From Lachnospiraceae bacterium (GTDB taxonomy: Bacteria > Bacillota > Clostridia > Lachnospirales > Lachnospiraceae): 7,138 nt of DNA. The DNA is taken from positions 1-7,138 of the forward strand of contig JAFUKK010000150.1 of assembly GCA_017473665.1 (NCBI GenBank). Reading direction: 5' to 3'. The notes below the pieces were generated by a model. That model was not told the DNA's origin, searched no databases, and was given only the letters and a program-made list of their open reading frames with translations. The position numbers and the translations under genes are program-made. Below are positions 1-6,754 of the stretch, one piece after another (the first letter of the stretch is position 1; each line of letters begins with the position of its first letter).

Positions 1-297
1 CATATCTGTAAGAAACTGACGCAGATACTCCTCAGACAGCTTCAAATTCAGGAAACCGGGAGGTACTGCCACTGCTTCCTTGAAAGCCTTGCTCTCTGCC
101 AGCTGTGCTACTACTTCATTTGCAATCATGATAGGTGCTTTCTTGTACTGCTTAGCACCTGCCATGGCACCGTTACACTGATATTCACATAAATCCGGAC
201 GATTGGAAATAGTCACTCTGCCCAAATTGCTGTCATAGCCGGCAGCGGCAAAGGCCTGTCCCATTTCCTCGGATAATAAATCTAAAAGTTTCTTCAT
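1..297 (-). CDS. argS: Arginyl-tRNA synthetase, N-terminal part (truncated by window edge)
   Basis: Arginyl-tRNA synthetase attaches arginine to tRNA-Arg in the cytoplasm. Only the first 99 codons are visible; the gene continues beyond the left edge. The product begins MKKLLDLLSEEMGQAF and carries the additional N-terminal domain typical of ArgS, which contacts the D-loop of the tRNA. Recognisable family signatures are SNRPDLCEYQCNGAM (about residues 31-45), followed by the A-K-x-x-x-x-x-P-x-x-I-A-N-E segment and VPPGFLNLKLS (about residues 79-89), matching the usual GxFQSNxAMxxAK and xPGFxNxxLS pattern. The ATP-binding HIGH motif would lie further on and is not seen. The start at 297 is supported by AAAGGA nine bases upstream (307-312). 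A good promoter at 341-369 suggests independent transcription from queH. The family call is confident despite truncation. Confidence 0.9.
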   Translation of the reverse strand, partial: MKKLLDLLSEEMGQAFAAAGYDSNLGRVTISNRPDLCEYQCNGAMAGAKQYKKAPIMIANEVVAQLAESKAFKEAVAVPPGFLNLKLSEEYLRQFLTDM

Positions 298-340
298 CTT
301 CCTCAATCCTTTCTTGGATTCTTCACTTACCTATCTGTAT

Positions 341-369
341 AATATATCCTAAATTTAGAAATCTGGCAA
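341..369 (-). promoter_or_regulatory. Predicted sigma-A promoter of argS
   Basis: Read on the minus strand, TTGCCA (364-369) and TATATT (341-346) are separated by exactly 17 bases; each hexamer matches the consensus at 5 of 6 positions. Transcription would start near 334, giving an argS leader of about 36 nt that includes the AAAGGA ribosome site. No T-box or other tRNA-sensing leader fits in so short a stretch. Confidence 0.65.
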
Positions 370-383
370 CATGGAAATCCGAT

Positions 384-398
384 AAAATCAGTGATTTT
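384..398. repeat. AT-rich inverted repeat between queH and argS
   Basis: AAAATCA and TGATTTT flank a single central base, making a near-perfect palindrome 15 bases long. It sits about 50 bases beyond the queH stop and just upstream of the argS -35 hexamer. It could be a weak terminator for queH or an operator for argS, but the stem is too AT-rich and lacks a clear U-tract, so its role is unknown. Confidence 0.3.
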
Positions 399-446
399 TA
401 GCCCCAAACGCTTTTCCAAAGCAAAAACTTTTCATCTTCTTGCCAC

Positions 447-1079
447 TCACCGTTTTTGCCGCTCCCTCTCCGCCTTGGAAAAGGCACATCCGCAGTAATC
501 CTGACGGTACAATCCGTATTCCTCTGATAATTCCACAGATCTTTTATAACCATTCTTCTTTTTGAAATCCGAAGGAAGCCAGACAGCACCATACTCCCCA
601 GCCAAGCGTTCTCCTATTTCATTGAGCAAGGGCGCATTTTTCAAAGGGCTAATGGTCAGGGTAGTCCCAAAGTAATCATACCCTTCCTCCACTGCCAGCT
701 TCGCAGTCTCCCTAAGGCGCATATCAAAGCATATGGCACATCGCTCTCCCCCCTCAGGACAATGCTCATAGCCTTTCACTGCCTCCAGGAAGTGTCGAGG
801 GTTCGAATCCCCCTCTCGTATCTCAATAAGGTGTCCCTTGCCCTCTGCGTTATAGGCTGCAATGAGACGTTTCTGCTCAGCTACACGCTTCTGATATTCC
901 TCAGAGGAAGATATATTGGGATTATAGTAAAACACAGTAATGGCAAAATATTTGCACAGATACTCCAGGCAGTAACTGCTACAAGGGGCGCAACAGCTAT
1001 GTAGCAGGAGTCTGGGGACCTGCGCTCCTAATCCGTCTATTAATCTATCCAGTTCTTTTTGATAATTTCTCTGGTTCAT
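447..1079 (-). CDS. queH: Epoxyqueuosine reductase QueH (DUF208 family)
   Basis: QueH carries out the last step of queuosine synthesis, reducing epoxyqueuosine to queuosine at the wobble position of tRNAs with GUN anticodons. It is the non-homologous, iron-sulfur alternative to the cobalamin enzyme QueG. The 210-residue product shows the family's cysteine pattern: HSCCAPCSS (C29, C30, C33), GERCAIC (C114, C117) and DYCGCAFSK (C196, C198), which are the expected metal-cluster ligands. Other family segments are FYYNPNI (50-56) and PSDFKKKNGYKRS (169-181). The frame is open a further 28 codons upstream to 1163, but that stretch is translated repeat sequence. The start at 1079 is preferred because AAGGAG lies four bases before it and family homology begins there. 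The gene stands alone, with a structured leader and promoter upstream (1253-1281). Family assignment is secure; the exact ligand roles are inferred from the family. Confidence 0.92.
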   Translation of the reverse strand: MNQRNYQKELDRLIDGLGAQVPRLLLHSCCAPCSSYCLEYLCKYFAITVFYYNPNISSSEEYQKRVAEQKRLIAAYNAEGKGHLIEIREGDSNPRHFLEAVKGYEHCPEGGERCAICFDMRLRETAKLAVEEGYDYFGTTLTISPLKNAPLLNEIGERLAGEYGAVWLPSDFKKKNGYKRSVELSEEYGLYRQDYCGCAFSKAERERQKR

Positions 1080-1083
1080 AGTA

Positions 1084-1089
1084 CTCCTT
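1084..1089 (-). promoter_or_regulatory. Ribosome binding site that sets the queH start
   Basis: AAGGAG on the minus strand, four bases before the ATG at 1079. It favours this start over the in-frame ATG at 1163, which lies inside the hairpin repeat element. Confidence 0.75.
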
Positions 1090-1094
1090 CTTGC

Positions 1095-1241
1095 ACTCGC
1101 AAATCCGTGCTTCGCAGATTTGCCTTGGCGCATTTCCCAAACTCGCAAATCCGTGCTTCGCACTCATTGTCTGCTTCGCAGACGCTTTGCTCGTTATTCG
1201 CGGCGAAAACCAAATGCCACGTTCCGTGGCGCTTGGTTTTC
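1095..1241. repeat. Hairpin-rich repeat element in the queH leader (GCGAAGC mini-hairpins)
   Basis: This non-coding block fills the queH 5' leader. A 22-base sequence beginning ACTCGCAAATCCG occurs identically at 1095-1116 and 1141-1162 (46-base spacing). On the minus strand the heptamer GCGAAGC occurs three times (1109-1115, 1155-1161, 1173-1179), each the tip of a hairpin with a GAA loop. The stems are GCAAATC/GATTTGC around the first (1099-1123), GTGC/GCAC around the second (1153-1163) and GTCTGC/GCAGAC around the third (1169-1183). A fourth, longer hairpin with a GAA tip occupies 1205-1241. The d(GCGAAGC) oligonucleotide is known to form an exceptionally stable mini-hairpin. The block looks like a dispersed intergenic repeat inserted between the queH promoter and its ribosome site, but whether it recurs elsewhere cannot be seen here. 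It does not match a known preQ1 riboswitch. Confidence 0.7.
1205..1241. repeat. Long hairpin at the promoter-proximal end of the queH leader
   Basis: GAAAACCAA (1205-1213) pairs with TTGGTTTTC (1233-1241). After a two-base internal mismatch, GCCACG pairs with CGTGGC (6 bp) around a three-base loop. This is 15 Watson-Crick pairs in 37 bases. On the queH transcript it would be close to the 5' end, where such a hairpin could protect the message. It has no U-tract, so it is unlikely to be a simple terminator in either direction. Confidence 0.7.
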
Positions 1242-1252
1242 TGCTCGCGTAT

Positions 1253-1281
1253 ATGATACCATGTTTGGAGCGAAATGTCTA
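1253..1281 (-). promoter_or_regulatory. Predicted sigma-A promoter of queH
   Basis: On the minus strand TAGACA (1276-1281) and TATCAT (1253-1258) are 17 bases apart and each matches consensus at 5 of 6 positions. Transcription would begin near 1246, just before the long hairpin, giving a leader of about 165 nt made almost wholly of the repeat element. Confidence 0.6.
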
Positions 1282-1285
1282 AAGG

Positions 1286-1329
1286 TATAATAATCCGACA
1301 TTGCATAATTAAAGCTCTGCTATTAAAAT
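1286..1329 (+). promoter_or_regulatory. Candidate promoters for the alaX-type gene
   Basis: Two weak plus-strand candidates exist. The first is a perfect TATAAT at 1286-1291, but its best -35 is only TTTGGA at 1264-1269 (16-base spacer), overlapping the queH promoter. The second is TTGCAT (1301-1306) with TAAAAT (1324-1329) at a 17-base spacing. Either would give a long leader (roughly 150-190 nt). No T-box or other riboswitch motif was recognised in the gap. Which one is used, if either, is undetermined. Confidence 0.3.
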
Positions 1330-1426
1330 AATATGAGAAGCTGTTCTGCCCATAAAAGAAAAGAGATGGCTCTATGAGCAGAAAAATCAAAAGAACGCTT
1401 CCCCATCCTCTAACCATAGAACATGA

Positions 1427-1435
1427 ATTATAGCA
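1427..1435 (-). promoter_or_regulatory. Extended -10 element on the minus strand
   Basis: TGCTATAAT, a perfect extended -10 motif, reads leftward here, with no good -35 hexamer. It could drive a second, longer queH transcript (leader about 340 nt) or a small RNA in the stretch 1242-1420. The only minus-strand ORF there begins without a ribosome site. A transcript is possible but unproven. Apart from this and the other candidate promoters, nothing gene-like was seen in 1282-1486. Confidence 0.25.
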
Positions 1436-1486
1436 GATGGTTAGAAAATAAAACGAAATAACTACAAAAAAGGACGGACAATAGCA

Positions 1487-2644
1487 TTGACCAGAAAATT
1501 ATTTTATGAAAATACTCATATGACCACATTCGAGACCGCAGTGACTGAATGCATTAAGGACGAAGACCGAAATCTCTACCGCGTTCTGTTAGAAGCTACT
1601 GCTTTTTTCCCGGAAGAAGGCGGGCAGACTCCTGATAAGGGGACTTTAAACAGCCAGGAAGTACTGGATGTACAGATTCAGGGAGACCGCATTTATCATT
1701 ATGTACAGGCACCCATTGAAGCAGGCACCACTGTCCAGGGACAGGTAGACTGGACACAACGGTTTGATTTCATGCAACAGCATTCCGGAGAGCATATTAT
1801 CTCCGGACTGGTACATGCCCATTATGGACTGCGCAATGTGGGCTTCCATTTGAGTGTCAATGAAGTGACACTGGATTTTGATGCTCCCCTGTCCTTGGAG
1901 CAATTGCGGGAAATAGAACGGGAAGCCAATGCCGCTATCTATGCCAACCTCCCCATTCTCATCTCCTACCCGGATGAGCAGGAGCTGGCATCTTTAGAGT
2001 ATAGAAGCAAAATAGAAATCGAAGGTCAGGTACGTATCGTGACCATCCCCGGCATCGATGTATGTGCCTGTTGCGCTCCCCATGTGGAGTCCACCGGTCA
2101 AATCGGTATGATTAAAATTACCAATGTGCAGAGCCATCGGGGTGGTATCCGTGTAAATATCCTTTGCGGTATGCGGGCACTGGAGGATTATACTGCCAAA
2201 CAAACCGGCGTCTCTGCTGTCTCTGCTACCCTGTCCGTACCCCAGGAACAAATCAGTCAGGGAGTACAACGTCTCCGGGAAGAAAGTCTGCGGCACAAAG
2301 AACGGGCCAATGAATTGCAGGCCAGATACCTGGAGTTGACCCTCTCCACCCTGCCGGGACCTGAAGCATCCCCGGATGTGGTGTTATTTGTAGGTCCTAT
2401 GGACACCATTGCCATCCGAAATGCAGTAAATACCCTGACCGCAACTTATCCCGGCTATTGCGGCATTTTCTCCGGGGAGGCAGATAATTATCAATTTATC
2501 CTGGGTAGCAGTACCAAGGATTGCCGGGAACTGGCAAATGTACTGCGTAATGAATTGTCCGCCAAATGCGGTGGCAGTGCCCCCATGATTCAGGGAAGTG
2601 TAAGTGCCATACCCCAGCAGCTACAGCTTCTAATTTGTAAATAA
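1487..2644 (+). CDS. AlaX-type alanyl-tRNA editing hydrolase with DHHA1 domain
   Basis: This is a stand-alone relative of the editing half of alanyl-tRNA synthetase. Such proteins hydrolyse tRNA-Ala mischarged with serine (or glycine) in the cytoplasm. The 385 residues follow the long AlaX layout. A beta-barrel carrying FFPEEGGQ (40-47) comes first, then the zinc-binding editing core with HSGEH (H99, H103) and CCAPH (C195, H199) as the HxxxH and CxxxH ligands. A helical stretch follows (about 255-285), then a C-terminal DHHA1 domain ending in CGGSAPMIQG (361-370). The start is TTG: the reading KLFYENTHMTTFE at residues 4-16 is typical of the family N terminus, and no ATG or GTG lies between the upstream stop and codon 12. 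The ribosome site is weak, AAGGA with a 12-base gap. The gene is monocistronic and ends at a terminator shared with nhaC. Amino acid specificity is inferred from the family. Confidence 0.88.
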   Translation: MTRKLFYENTHMTTFETAVTECIKDEDRNLYRVLLEATAFFPEEGGQTPDKGTLNSQEVLDVQIQGDRIYHYVQAPIEAGTTVQGQVDWTQRFDFMQQHSGEHIISGLVHAHYGLRNVGFHLSVNEVTLDFDAPLSLEQLREIEREANAAIYANLPILISYPDEQELASLEYRSKIEIEGQVRIVTIPGIDVCACCAPHVESTGQIGMIKITNVQSHRGGIRVNILCGMRALEDYTAKQTGVSAVSATLSVPQEQISQGVQRLREESLRHKERANELQARYLELTLSTLPGPEASPDVVLFVGPMDTIAIRNAVNTLTATYPGYCGIFSGEADNYQFILGSSTKDCRELANVLRNELSAKCGGSAPMIQGSVSAIPQQLQLLICK

Positions 2645-2677
2645 CACCCAACAGGTACTACCAAAAACACATGATAA

Positions 2678-2716
2678 AACGAGCCCAATTACCAAACAAC
2701 AGTAATTGGGCTCGTT
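2678..2716. terminator. Bidirectional Rho-independent terminator between convergent genes
   Basis: AACGAGCCCAATTAC (2678-2692) and its exact complement (2702-2716) form a perfect 15-bp stem with a nine-base loop. Reading leftward (from nhaC) the stem is followed by a short T-rich run. Reading rightward (from the alaX-type gene) the tail is poorer, CAATTC. Its position 33 bases after one stop and 14 bases after the other supports a shared role. Confidence 0.85.
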
Positions 2717-2730
2717 CAATTCATCATATG

Positions 2731-4221
2731 TTAAGCAGCTGTAGCCTTACTACCATTTACCCATTTAATCAATACCAGTACGCTAAGAGTCAAAACAATA
2801 CCAAAGGGTAAGCTAATCCATGCACTCTGGGTCAGACCGGCCACAATGTAGGTCACAAAGGAAATGGCTGCCACTAAAATCGCATAGGGCAACTGGGTGG
2901 ACACATGCTTCACATGATCACACTGGGCTCCTGCGGACGCCATAATGGTAGTATCGGATATAGGGGAACAATGGTCACCACACACTGCACCTGCCATACA
3001 AGCAGAAATAGAAATAATCATCAATGTATGATCACCGGAGAATACCTCTACTACAATGGGAATTAATATGCCAAAAGTCCCCCAACTGGTACCGGTAGAA
3101 AATGCCAGGAAACAACCAATCAGGAAAATAATTGCAGGCAAGAACATCATAAAGCCTTCTGCACTGCCCCTGGTCAGCATCTCTACATATTCCTTAGCAC
3201 CCAGACTGTCAGTCATCGCCTTCAAGGTCCATGCAAAGGTCAGAATCAGAATCGCAGGAACCATCGCCTTGAAGCCCTCAGGCAAGCATGCCATCGCTTC
3301 TTTCAGGTTCATCACACGACGCAGCAAATAGTAAATCAAAGTAATCATCAACGCCACTGCACTACCAAGCATCAAACCATCGGATGCATCACAGTCAGAG
3401 AAAGCAGTAATAAAATTTGTACCTGAGAAGAAACCACCGGTATAAATCATTCCAATTACACAGCTAATAATCAGCACTGCAATGGGAATAATTAAGTCAA
3501 TAACCTTACCCTTCTGATTCTCGTCCTTAGCCGCAACTGCATCTGCCATCTGGCTCATACGTTCCATAGCATCCTCGCTCTTTTTCATGGGCCCGAATTC
3601 TACCTTCATGATAATGGCCAATACCATAAACAGAATGGTCAGTATCGCATAGAAATTAAAAGGAATGGCCTGAATAAACAGAGAAAAGCTATCTTCTCCC
3701 TCTACGAATCCTGCCACTGCTGCTGCCCAGGAAGAAATAGGATCAATAATGCAGACAGGGGCTGCTGTAGCATCAATCAAGTATGCCAGCTTCTCCTTGG
3801 AGATTTTATGCTTGCTGGCAATAGGGCTCATAACGCTACCTACCGTCAAACAGTTAAAATAGTCATCAATAAAAATCAAAACGCCCAGTAAAACCGTAGC
3901 CAGCTGTGCGCCTACCTTGGTCTTAATCTTGGCTGCAGCCCAGCGACCGAATGCTTCGGAACCACCAGCCTTGTTCATGAGGCATACCATTACGCCTAAA
4001 ATAACCAGGAACACCAGAATACCCACATTGTACTCATCAGACAGTACACTTACCACACCATCATTGAAGATATGTACTAATGCACCTTCCAAATTAAATC
4101 CCGCATAAAATAGGCCACCTACTACAATACCGATAAATAAGGAGCTGTATACCTCCTTGGTTACAAGTGCCAGAATAATGGCAATCAGTGGCGGAACCAA
4201 CGCCCAAAATGTTGCATACAT
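2731..4221 (-). CDS. NhaC-family Na+/H+ antiporter
   Basis: A polytopic inner-membrane transporter of the NhaC family, whose members exchange sodium (or sometimes organic acids or amino acids) for protons. The 496-residue product has about eleven or more hydrophobic segments, starting at residues 6-20 and 27-41. A charged cytoplasmic loop lies around 210-240 (rich in K, E, D, M). Family signatures are FIDDYFNCLTVGSVM (117-131), AAPVCIIDPISSWAA (153-167), FSTGTSWGTFGILIPI (374-389) and CGDHCSPISDTTIMASAGA (414-432). The acidic and polar residues in these stretches are the likely ion-handling sites. The frame extends 21 codons further up to a GTG at 4284, but those residues are hydrophilic. The ATG at 4221 has AAGAGG eight bases before it and begins at the first membrane helix. 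No strong promoter was seen in 4222-4374. The actual substrate cannot be decided from sequence, since some NhaC relatives carry other solutes. Confidence 0.85.
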   Translation of the reverse strand: MYATFWALVPPLIAIILALVTKEVYSSLFIGIVVGGLFYAGFNLEGALVHIFNDGVVSVLSDEYNVGILVFLVILGVMVCLMNKAGGSEAFGRWAAAKIKTKVGAQLATVLLGVLIFIDDYFNCLTVGSVMSPIASKHKISKEKLAYLIDATAAPVCIIDPISSWAAAVAGFVEGEDSFSLFIQAIPFNFYAILTILFMVLAIIMKVEFGPMKKSEDAMERMSQMADAVAAKDENQKGKVIDLIIPIAVLIISCVIGMIYTGGFFSGTNFITAFSDCDASDGLMLGSAVALMITLIYYLLRRVMNLKEAMACLPEGFKAMVPAILILTFAWTLKAMTDSLGAKEYVEMLTRGSAEGFMMFLPAIIFLIGCFLAFSTGTSWGTFGILIPIVVEVFSGDHTLMIISISACMAGAVCGDHCSPISDTTIMASAGAQCDHVKHVSTQLPYAILVAAISFVTYIVAGLTQSAWISLPFGIVLTLSVLVLIKWVNGSKATAA

Positions 4222-4229
4222 CTTAAGTA

Positions 4230-4235
4230 CCTCTT
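4230..4235 (-). promoter_or_regulatory. Ribosome binding site that sets the nhaC-type start
   Basis: AAGAGG on the minus strand, eight bases before the ATG at 4221. This favours the 496-residue product over the 517-residue GTG-initiated reading from 4284. Confidence 0.6.
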
Positions 4236-4374
4236 GACTGTACCCTTGCTTCCCGCATCCTTTATCAGAAAGCTCCACAGTCACCCTCTCATATTTGCTT
4301 TATCTTATACTGCAGCTACACAGCATAATATCGTATTTTACAGACTCGGTTGCACTCCCGGAACACCAAAAACA

Positions 4375-5604
4375 TCACACCTTAGCCTCTACCAGCTGGC
4401 GATACCATACTAACGTATCCTCATAAGCAGCAGCTACCACATCCATATCAATGTCGTACACGATCATCTCTCTGGAAATCTCTGCCCAGTTGGCATTTTC
4501 ATACTGCTCAATAAAATCCATTACCGGTACCAGTTTACCTCGTTTATAAATCAGAGCATCACTGATATCATTGGATACTTTCGCCATCTGCAATGCCTCT
4601 TCCATAGGCTTATCCAGAATCACATTTACTACAGAGAACAGTCCCATCAGGAACAACTCTTCGCTCTTCATGGCCAGGTTAAAGGACTTGGCCAGATTCT
4701 CAGCGAATTTTGCGCGAATCAGCGATACTCGGGTAATCTCATTGGGCTTATCCTTGTACAGCGCATTTACCACCGCTGTGTTAATCCATTTTTTCAGTTC
4801 CTTCTGGCCCAGCATGGCTGCAGCATGACGAATGGACGTAATCTCGGAATTACGGGCCATATGATTTACCATCTTCAACAGGGATATGGTAAGCGCTGTA
4901 TCACGGCTGATGATATCCGCCGCCTCAGTTAACTCAAAATTGGCATTATTCACCATATTCAACAGCTGGATATAATTTACCTTCAAAGGTGATACCTCTG
5001 TCTGTCCCTTGGTCACGGGTACGCGGTAAAAATCACCCTCATAAAAAGCATAACCACCTGTGGCCTTTAAGGCCTCAAAGGTCTCCATATTTTCAATATT
5101 ACCGGCACAAAGCTTAATATTGGGATATAACTTACCAAAATATATCTTGGCCTTATCAATGGCAATCTTTTTATTATTCAGCAACACATAATCCATCAAC
5201 TTCAGAATCTCTCTGTAATTCTCAAACTCGGACACAGGGAGCTTACGAATAGCCAGTTTGTAGCCCTTGCTTTTCAGCTCTGCCAGTCTGCTGATATACA
5301 TATCCACCGGAGGAATGGTATTGTCAATGAGTAACACCAGACGATCTCTGGGTGCGGAGCATTCGCCCTCAATATCTGCAAACACAGAAATATTGGTAAT
5401 GGGCACAAATACTTCTTTATCTGCGGAAAGGGTATCAATCCCCATGCGCTCCAAAAATTCCAGTACACGTAATCTGGACGCTCCATCATTCTGTCCTGTG
5501 CCCAGGAGCAGAGGATTTAACAAATAGTTCTCCTTCTGAACAAAAATGGAATAGGCCTTTACAGCCATATTTTCATCAAATAACGGAATCAATGAAACCA
5601 GCAT
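4375..5604 (-). CDS. Degenerate EAL-HDOD signalling protein (YuxH-like)
   Basis: The 409-residue product has the two-domain layout of YuxH-like proteins. The N-terminal half (1 to about 200) is a divergent EAL domain; the C-terminal half (about 207-395) is an HDOD domain, a non-catalytic relative of HD phosphodiesterases used in signalling scaffolds. The start LIPLFDENMAVKAYSIFVQ aligns in style with the usual PIFDxxxxVxAYELLFR, but the EAL-equivalent YELL is YSIF, so the catalytic glutamate is missing. The later LVLLIDN (89-95) replaces the usual acidic strand. GGYAFYEGDFYRVP (183-196) resembles the end of the EAL fold. It therefore probably does not hydrolyse cyclic di-GMP and may act by binding nucleotide or protein. 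No signal peptide or membrane segment is present. A perfect AAGGAGG (5611-5617) lies six bases before the ATG. The neighbours give no clue to its partner. Confidence 0.8.
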   Translation of the reverse strand: MLVSLIPLFDENMAVKAYSIFVQKENYLLNPLLLGTGQNDGASRLRVLEFLERMGIDTLSADKEVFVPITNISVFADIEGECSAPRDRLVLLIDNTIPPVDMYISRLAELKSKGYKLAIRKLPVSEFENYREILKLMDYVLLNNKKIAIDKAKIYFGKLYPNIKLCAGNIENMETFEALKATGGYAFYEGDFYRVPVTKGQTEVSPLKVNYIQLLNMVNNANFELTEAADIISRDTALTISLLKMVNHMARNSEITSIRHAAAMLGQKELKKWINTAVVNALYKDKPNEITRVSLIRAKFAENLAKSFNLAMKSEELFLMGLFSVVNVILDKPMEEALQMAKVSNDISDALIYKRGKLVPVMDFIEQYENANWAEISREMIVYDIDMDVVAAAYEDTLVWYRQLVEAKV

Positions 5605-5633
5605 ACTTTCCCTCCTTTACAATATACAGTACA

Positions 5634-5663
5634 ATTTTAACATACTTTGTGTATTTTTGCCAT
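5634..5663 (-). promoter_or_regulatory. Candidate promoter of the EAL-HDOD gene
   Basis: On the minus strand ATGGCA (5658-5663) and TAAAAT (5634-5639) are 18 bases apart, matching consensus at 4 and 5 positions. The 94-base gap to the upstream esterase gene is AT-rich and shows no terminator, so read-through from the esterase is also possible. Confidence 0.35.
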
Positions 5664-5698
5664 ACTAAAGGATAAATTGACTACATTTTTGTGAATAT

Positions 5699-6730
5699 TT
5701 ATTTACGAATATGCTCCTCTAAAATCTCTACCAGGCGATCACCGATTTGGAGCTGCCCTTCTGCGGTGGGATGAATCAGGTCCGCAGATACATAGGAAGG
5801 ATTATTCAATAATGCTTTTGCATCTACATAATAAATATTGGAAGCCGCGCCCTTGGCATACTTACGTACAATATCACGCATCTGCTCCGCTTTGGGAGAC
5901 TCGCACAGGAAACCGAAAATTCCCGTAACCACCACCGGTCTGCCATCCTCTGCCAGCTTCTCAATAAAATATTTCACTCTTTCCTCAAACAGCTCTAAGG
6001 GAAACTGTTCCCCCATCATATTAATGCCCCATTCAAAGGAGCCAAAATCCCAGTCTTTACGCCCTACAATATAATCCACCATGGCAGGCTCCAACTGTGC
6101 ATTGCCTGCAAATCCCAGATTCAGATAATCACAGCGCATCTCCTGGCTCACCCGGAAAGCATAGGTAAAGGGCGTAGCCAGCCCTAAGCTACCGTGGGTA
6201 ATAGAGGAACCATAGGCCAGATATGTCTTGTCCGGCAACTGAGAATCCTCCGGAGGCAATACTTCTCCCTCTATACGCACGAAATAGTTATGTCCGTAGG
6301 GAATCACCACCCGGACCACCTCCGGGTCAAAGGCCAATTGTTGCTCTGCTGTCACCTTGCGTAAAATATCCAGTCCGGTAGGGCCCTCCGGGTCCTGTCC
6401 CATGGTATTGCCTTCCGGCTTGGCTATGGTTATTACCGTTTCTTCTGCATTAATCACCTTGGAGGAATACATAAATCCCCCCTGAAATGCACCGTAATAA
6501 ATATATACCACCTGAGCTTCTGCAATAGGGTCCGTCCGCAGTACCAGATCTACTGTATCGGACACCATCCGGAAACGCAGTTCAATACCGGAACCAAAAC
6601 GGCACACGCCCTGGGCCGAATCCGGATTCAGGTGCTGTCGCACCTCCGCCGGCACACGCCACATGATGTAACCCTTGTCCGTCTGCTCCAGTTCTGCCAC
6701 GTTGTGAAACTCGATGTTTTGAAAAATCAT
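5699..6730 (-). CDS. SGNH/GDSL-family hydrolase (probable cytosolic carbohydrate esterase)
   Basis: The 343-residue product has an N-terminal beta-rich region (1 to about 165) resembling the jelly-roll half of two-domain SGNH esterases, followed by an SGNH hydrolase domain. The blocks are all present. Block I is AYGSSITHG (172-180), with S176 as nucleophile and serine where GDS enzymes have aspartate. Block II is NLGFAGNA (G206). Block III is EWGINM (G235, N237). Block V is DLIHP (D317, H320). The catalytic triad is thus intact. There is no signal peptide, so it should act inside the cell, perhaps removing acyl groups from imported sugars; the substrate is inferred only from relatives such as CE2/CE3-like acetyl esterases. 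A GGGAGG ribosome site lies eight bases before the ATG. A palindrome at 6755-6772 may control expression. No sugar transporter or glycosidase is visible next to it. Confidence 0.82.
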   Translation of the reverse strand: MIFQNIEFHNVAELEQTDKGYIMWRVPAEVRQHLNPDSAQGVCRFGSGIELRFRMVSDTVDLVLRTDPIAEAQVVYIYYGAFQGGFMYSSKVINAEETVITIAKPEGNTMGQDPEGPTGLDILRKVTAEQQLAFDPEVVRVVIPYGHNYFVRIEGEVLPPEDSQLPDKTYLAYGSSITHGSLGLATPFTYAFRVSQEMRCDYLNLGFAGNAQLEPAMVDYIVGRKDWDFGSFEWGINMMGEQFPLELFEERVKYFIEKLAEDGRPVVVTGIFGFLCESPKAEQMRDIVRKYAKGAASNIYYVDAKALLNNPSYVSADLIHPTAEGQLQIGDRLVEILEEHIRK

Positions 6731-6754
6731 ATGTAAGCCCTCCCTTGGTCCCCA

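Noticed and set aside
797..813. A tRNA T-arm-like stretch (GAGGGTTCGAATCCCCC) on the plus strand inside queH
   Set aside because: It resembles the T-arm of a tRNA, but one stem pair is mismatched, no acceptor, D or anticodon arm can be folded around it, and it lies within a well-conserved coding region as the antisense of codons for a GDSNPR segment. Probably chance.
1080..1163. N-terminal extension of QueH to the ATG at 1163
   Set aside because: The extra 28 residues are encoded by the hairpin repeat, and the strong AAGGAG site lies directly before the internal ATG at 1079 where family homology begins.
1095..1183. CRISPR array
   Set aside because: Only two copies of the 22-base direct repeat exist, the spacer between them is itself made of hairpin sequence, and no cas genes are present.
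1080..1246. preQ1 riboswitch in the queH leader
   Set aside because: Tempting because queH belongs to the queuosine pathway, but the leader consists of simple GAA-loop hairpins and repeats with no compact preQ1-type pseudoknot and A-rich tail that I can recognise.
1076..1417. 113-codon minus-strand open frame across the queH leader
   Set aside because: It has no ribosome site at its ATG, and its second half is translated hairpin repeat, which lacks stops because of its composition. It ends just past the queH start and resembles no known protein.
1330..1480. T-box leader for the alaX-type gene
   Set aside because: A 9-of-10-bp hairpin (TCTGCCCATA with TATGAGCAGA) is present near 1345-1382, but the conserved T-box sequence and antiterminator are absent.
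4222..4284. N-terminal extension of the NhaC-type protein to the GTG at 4284
   Set aside because: The 21 extra residues are hydrophilic and unlike the family N terminus, and a suitable ribosome site precedes the ATG at 4221.
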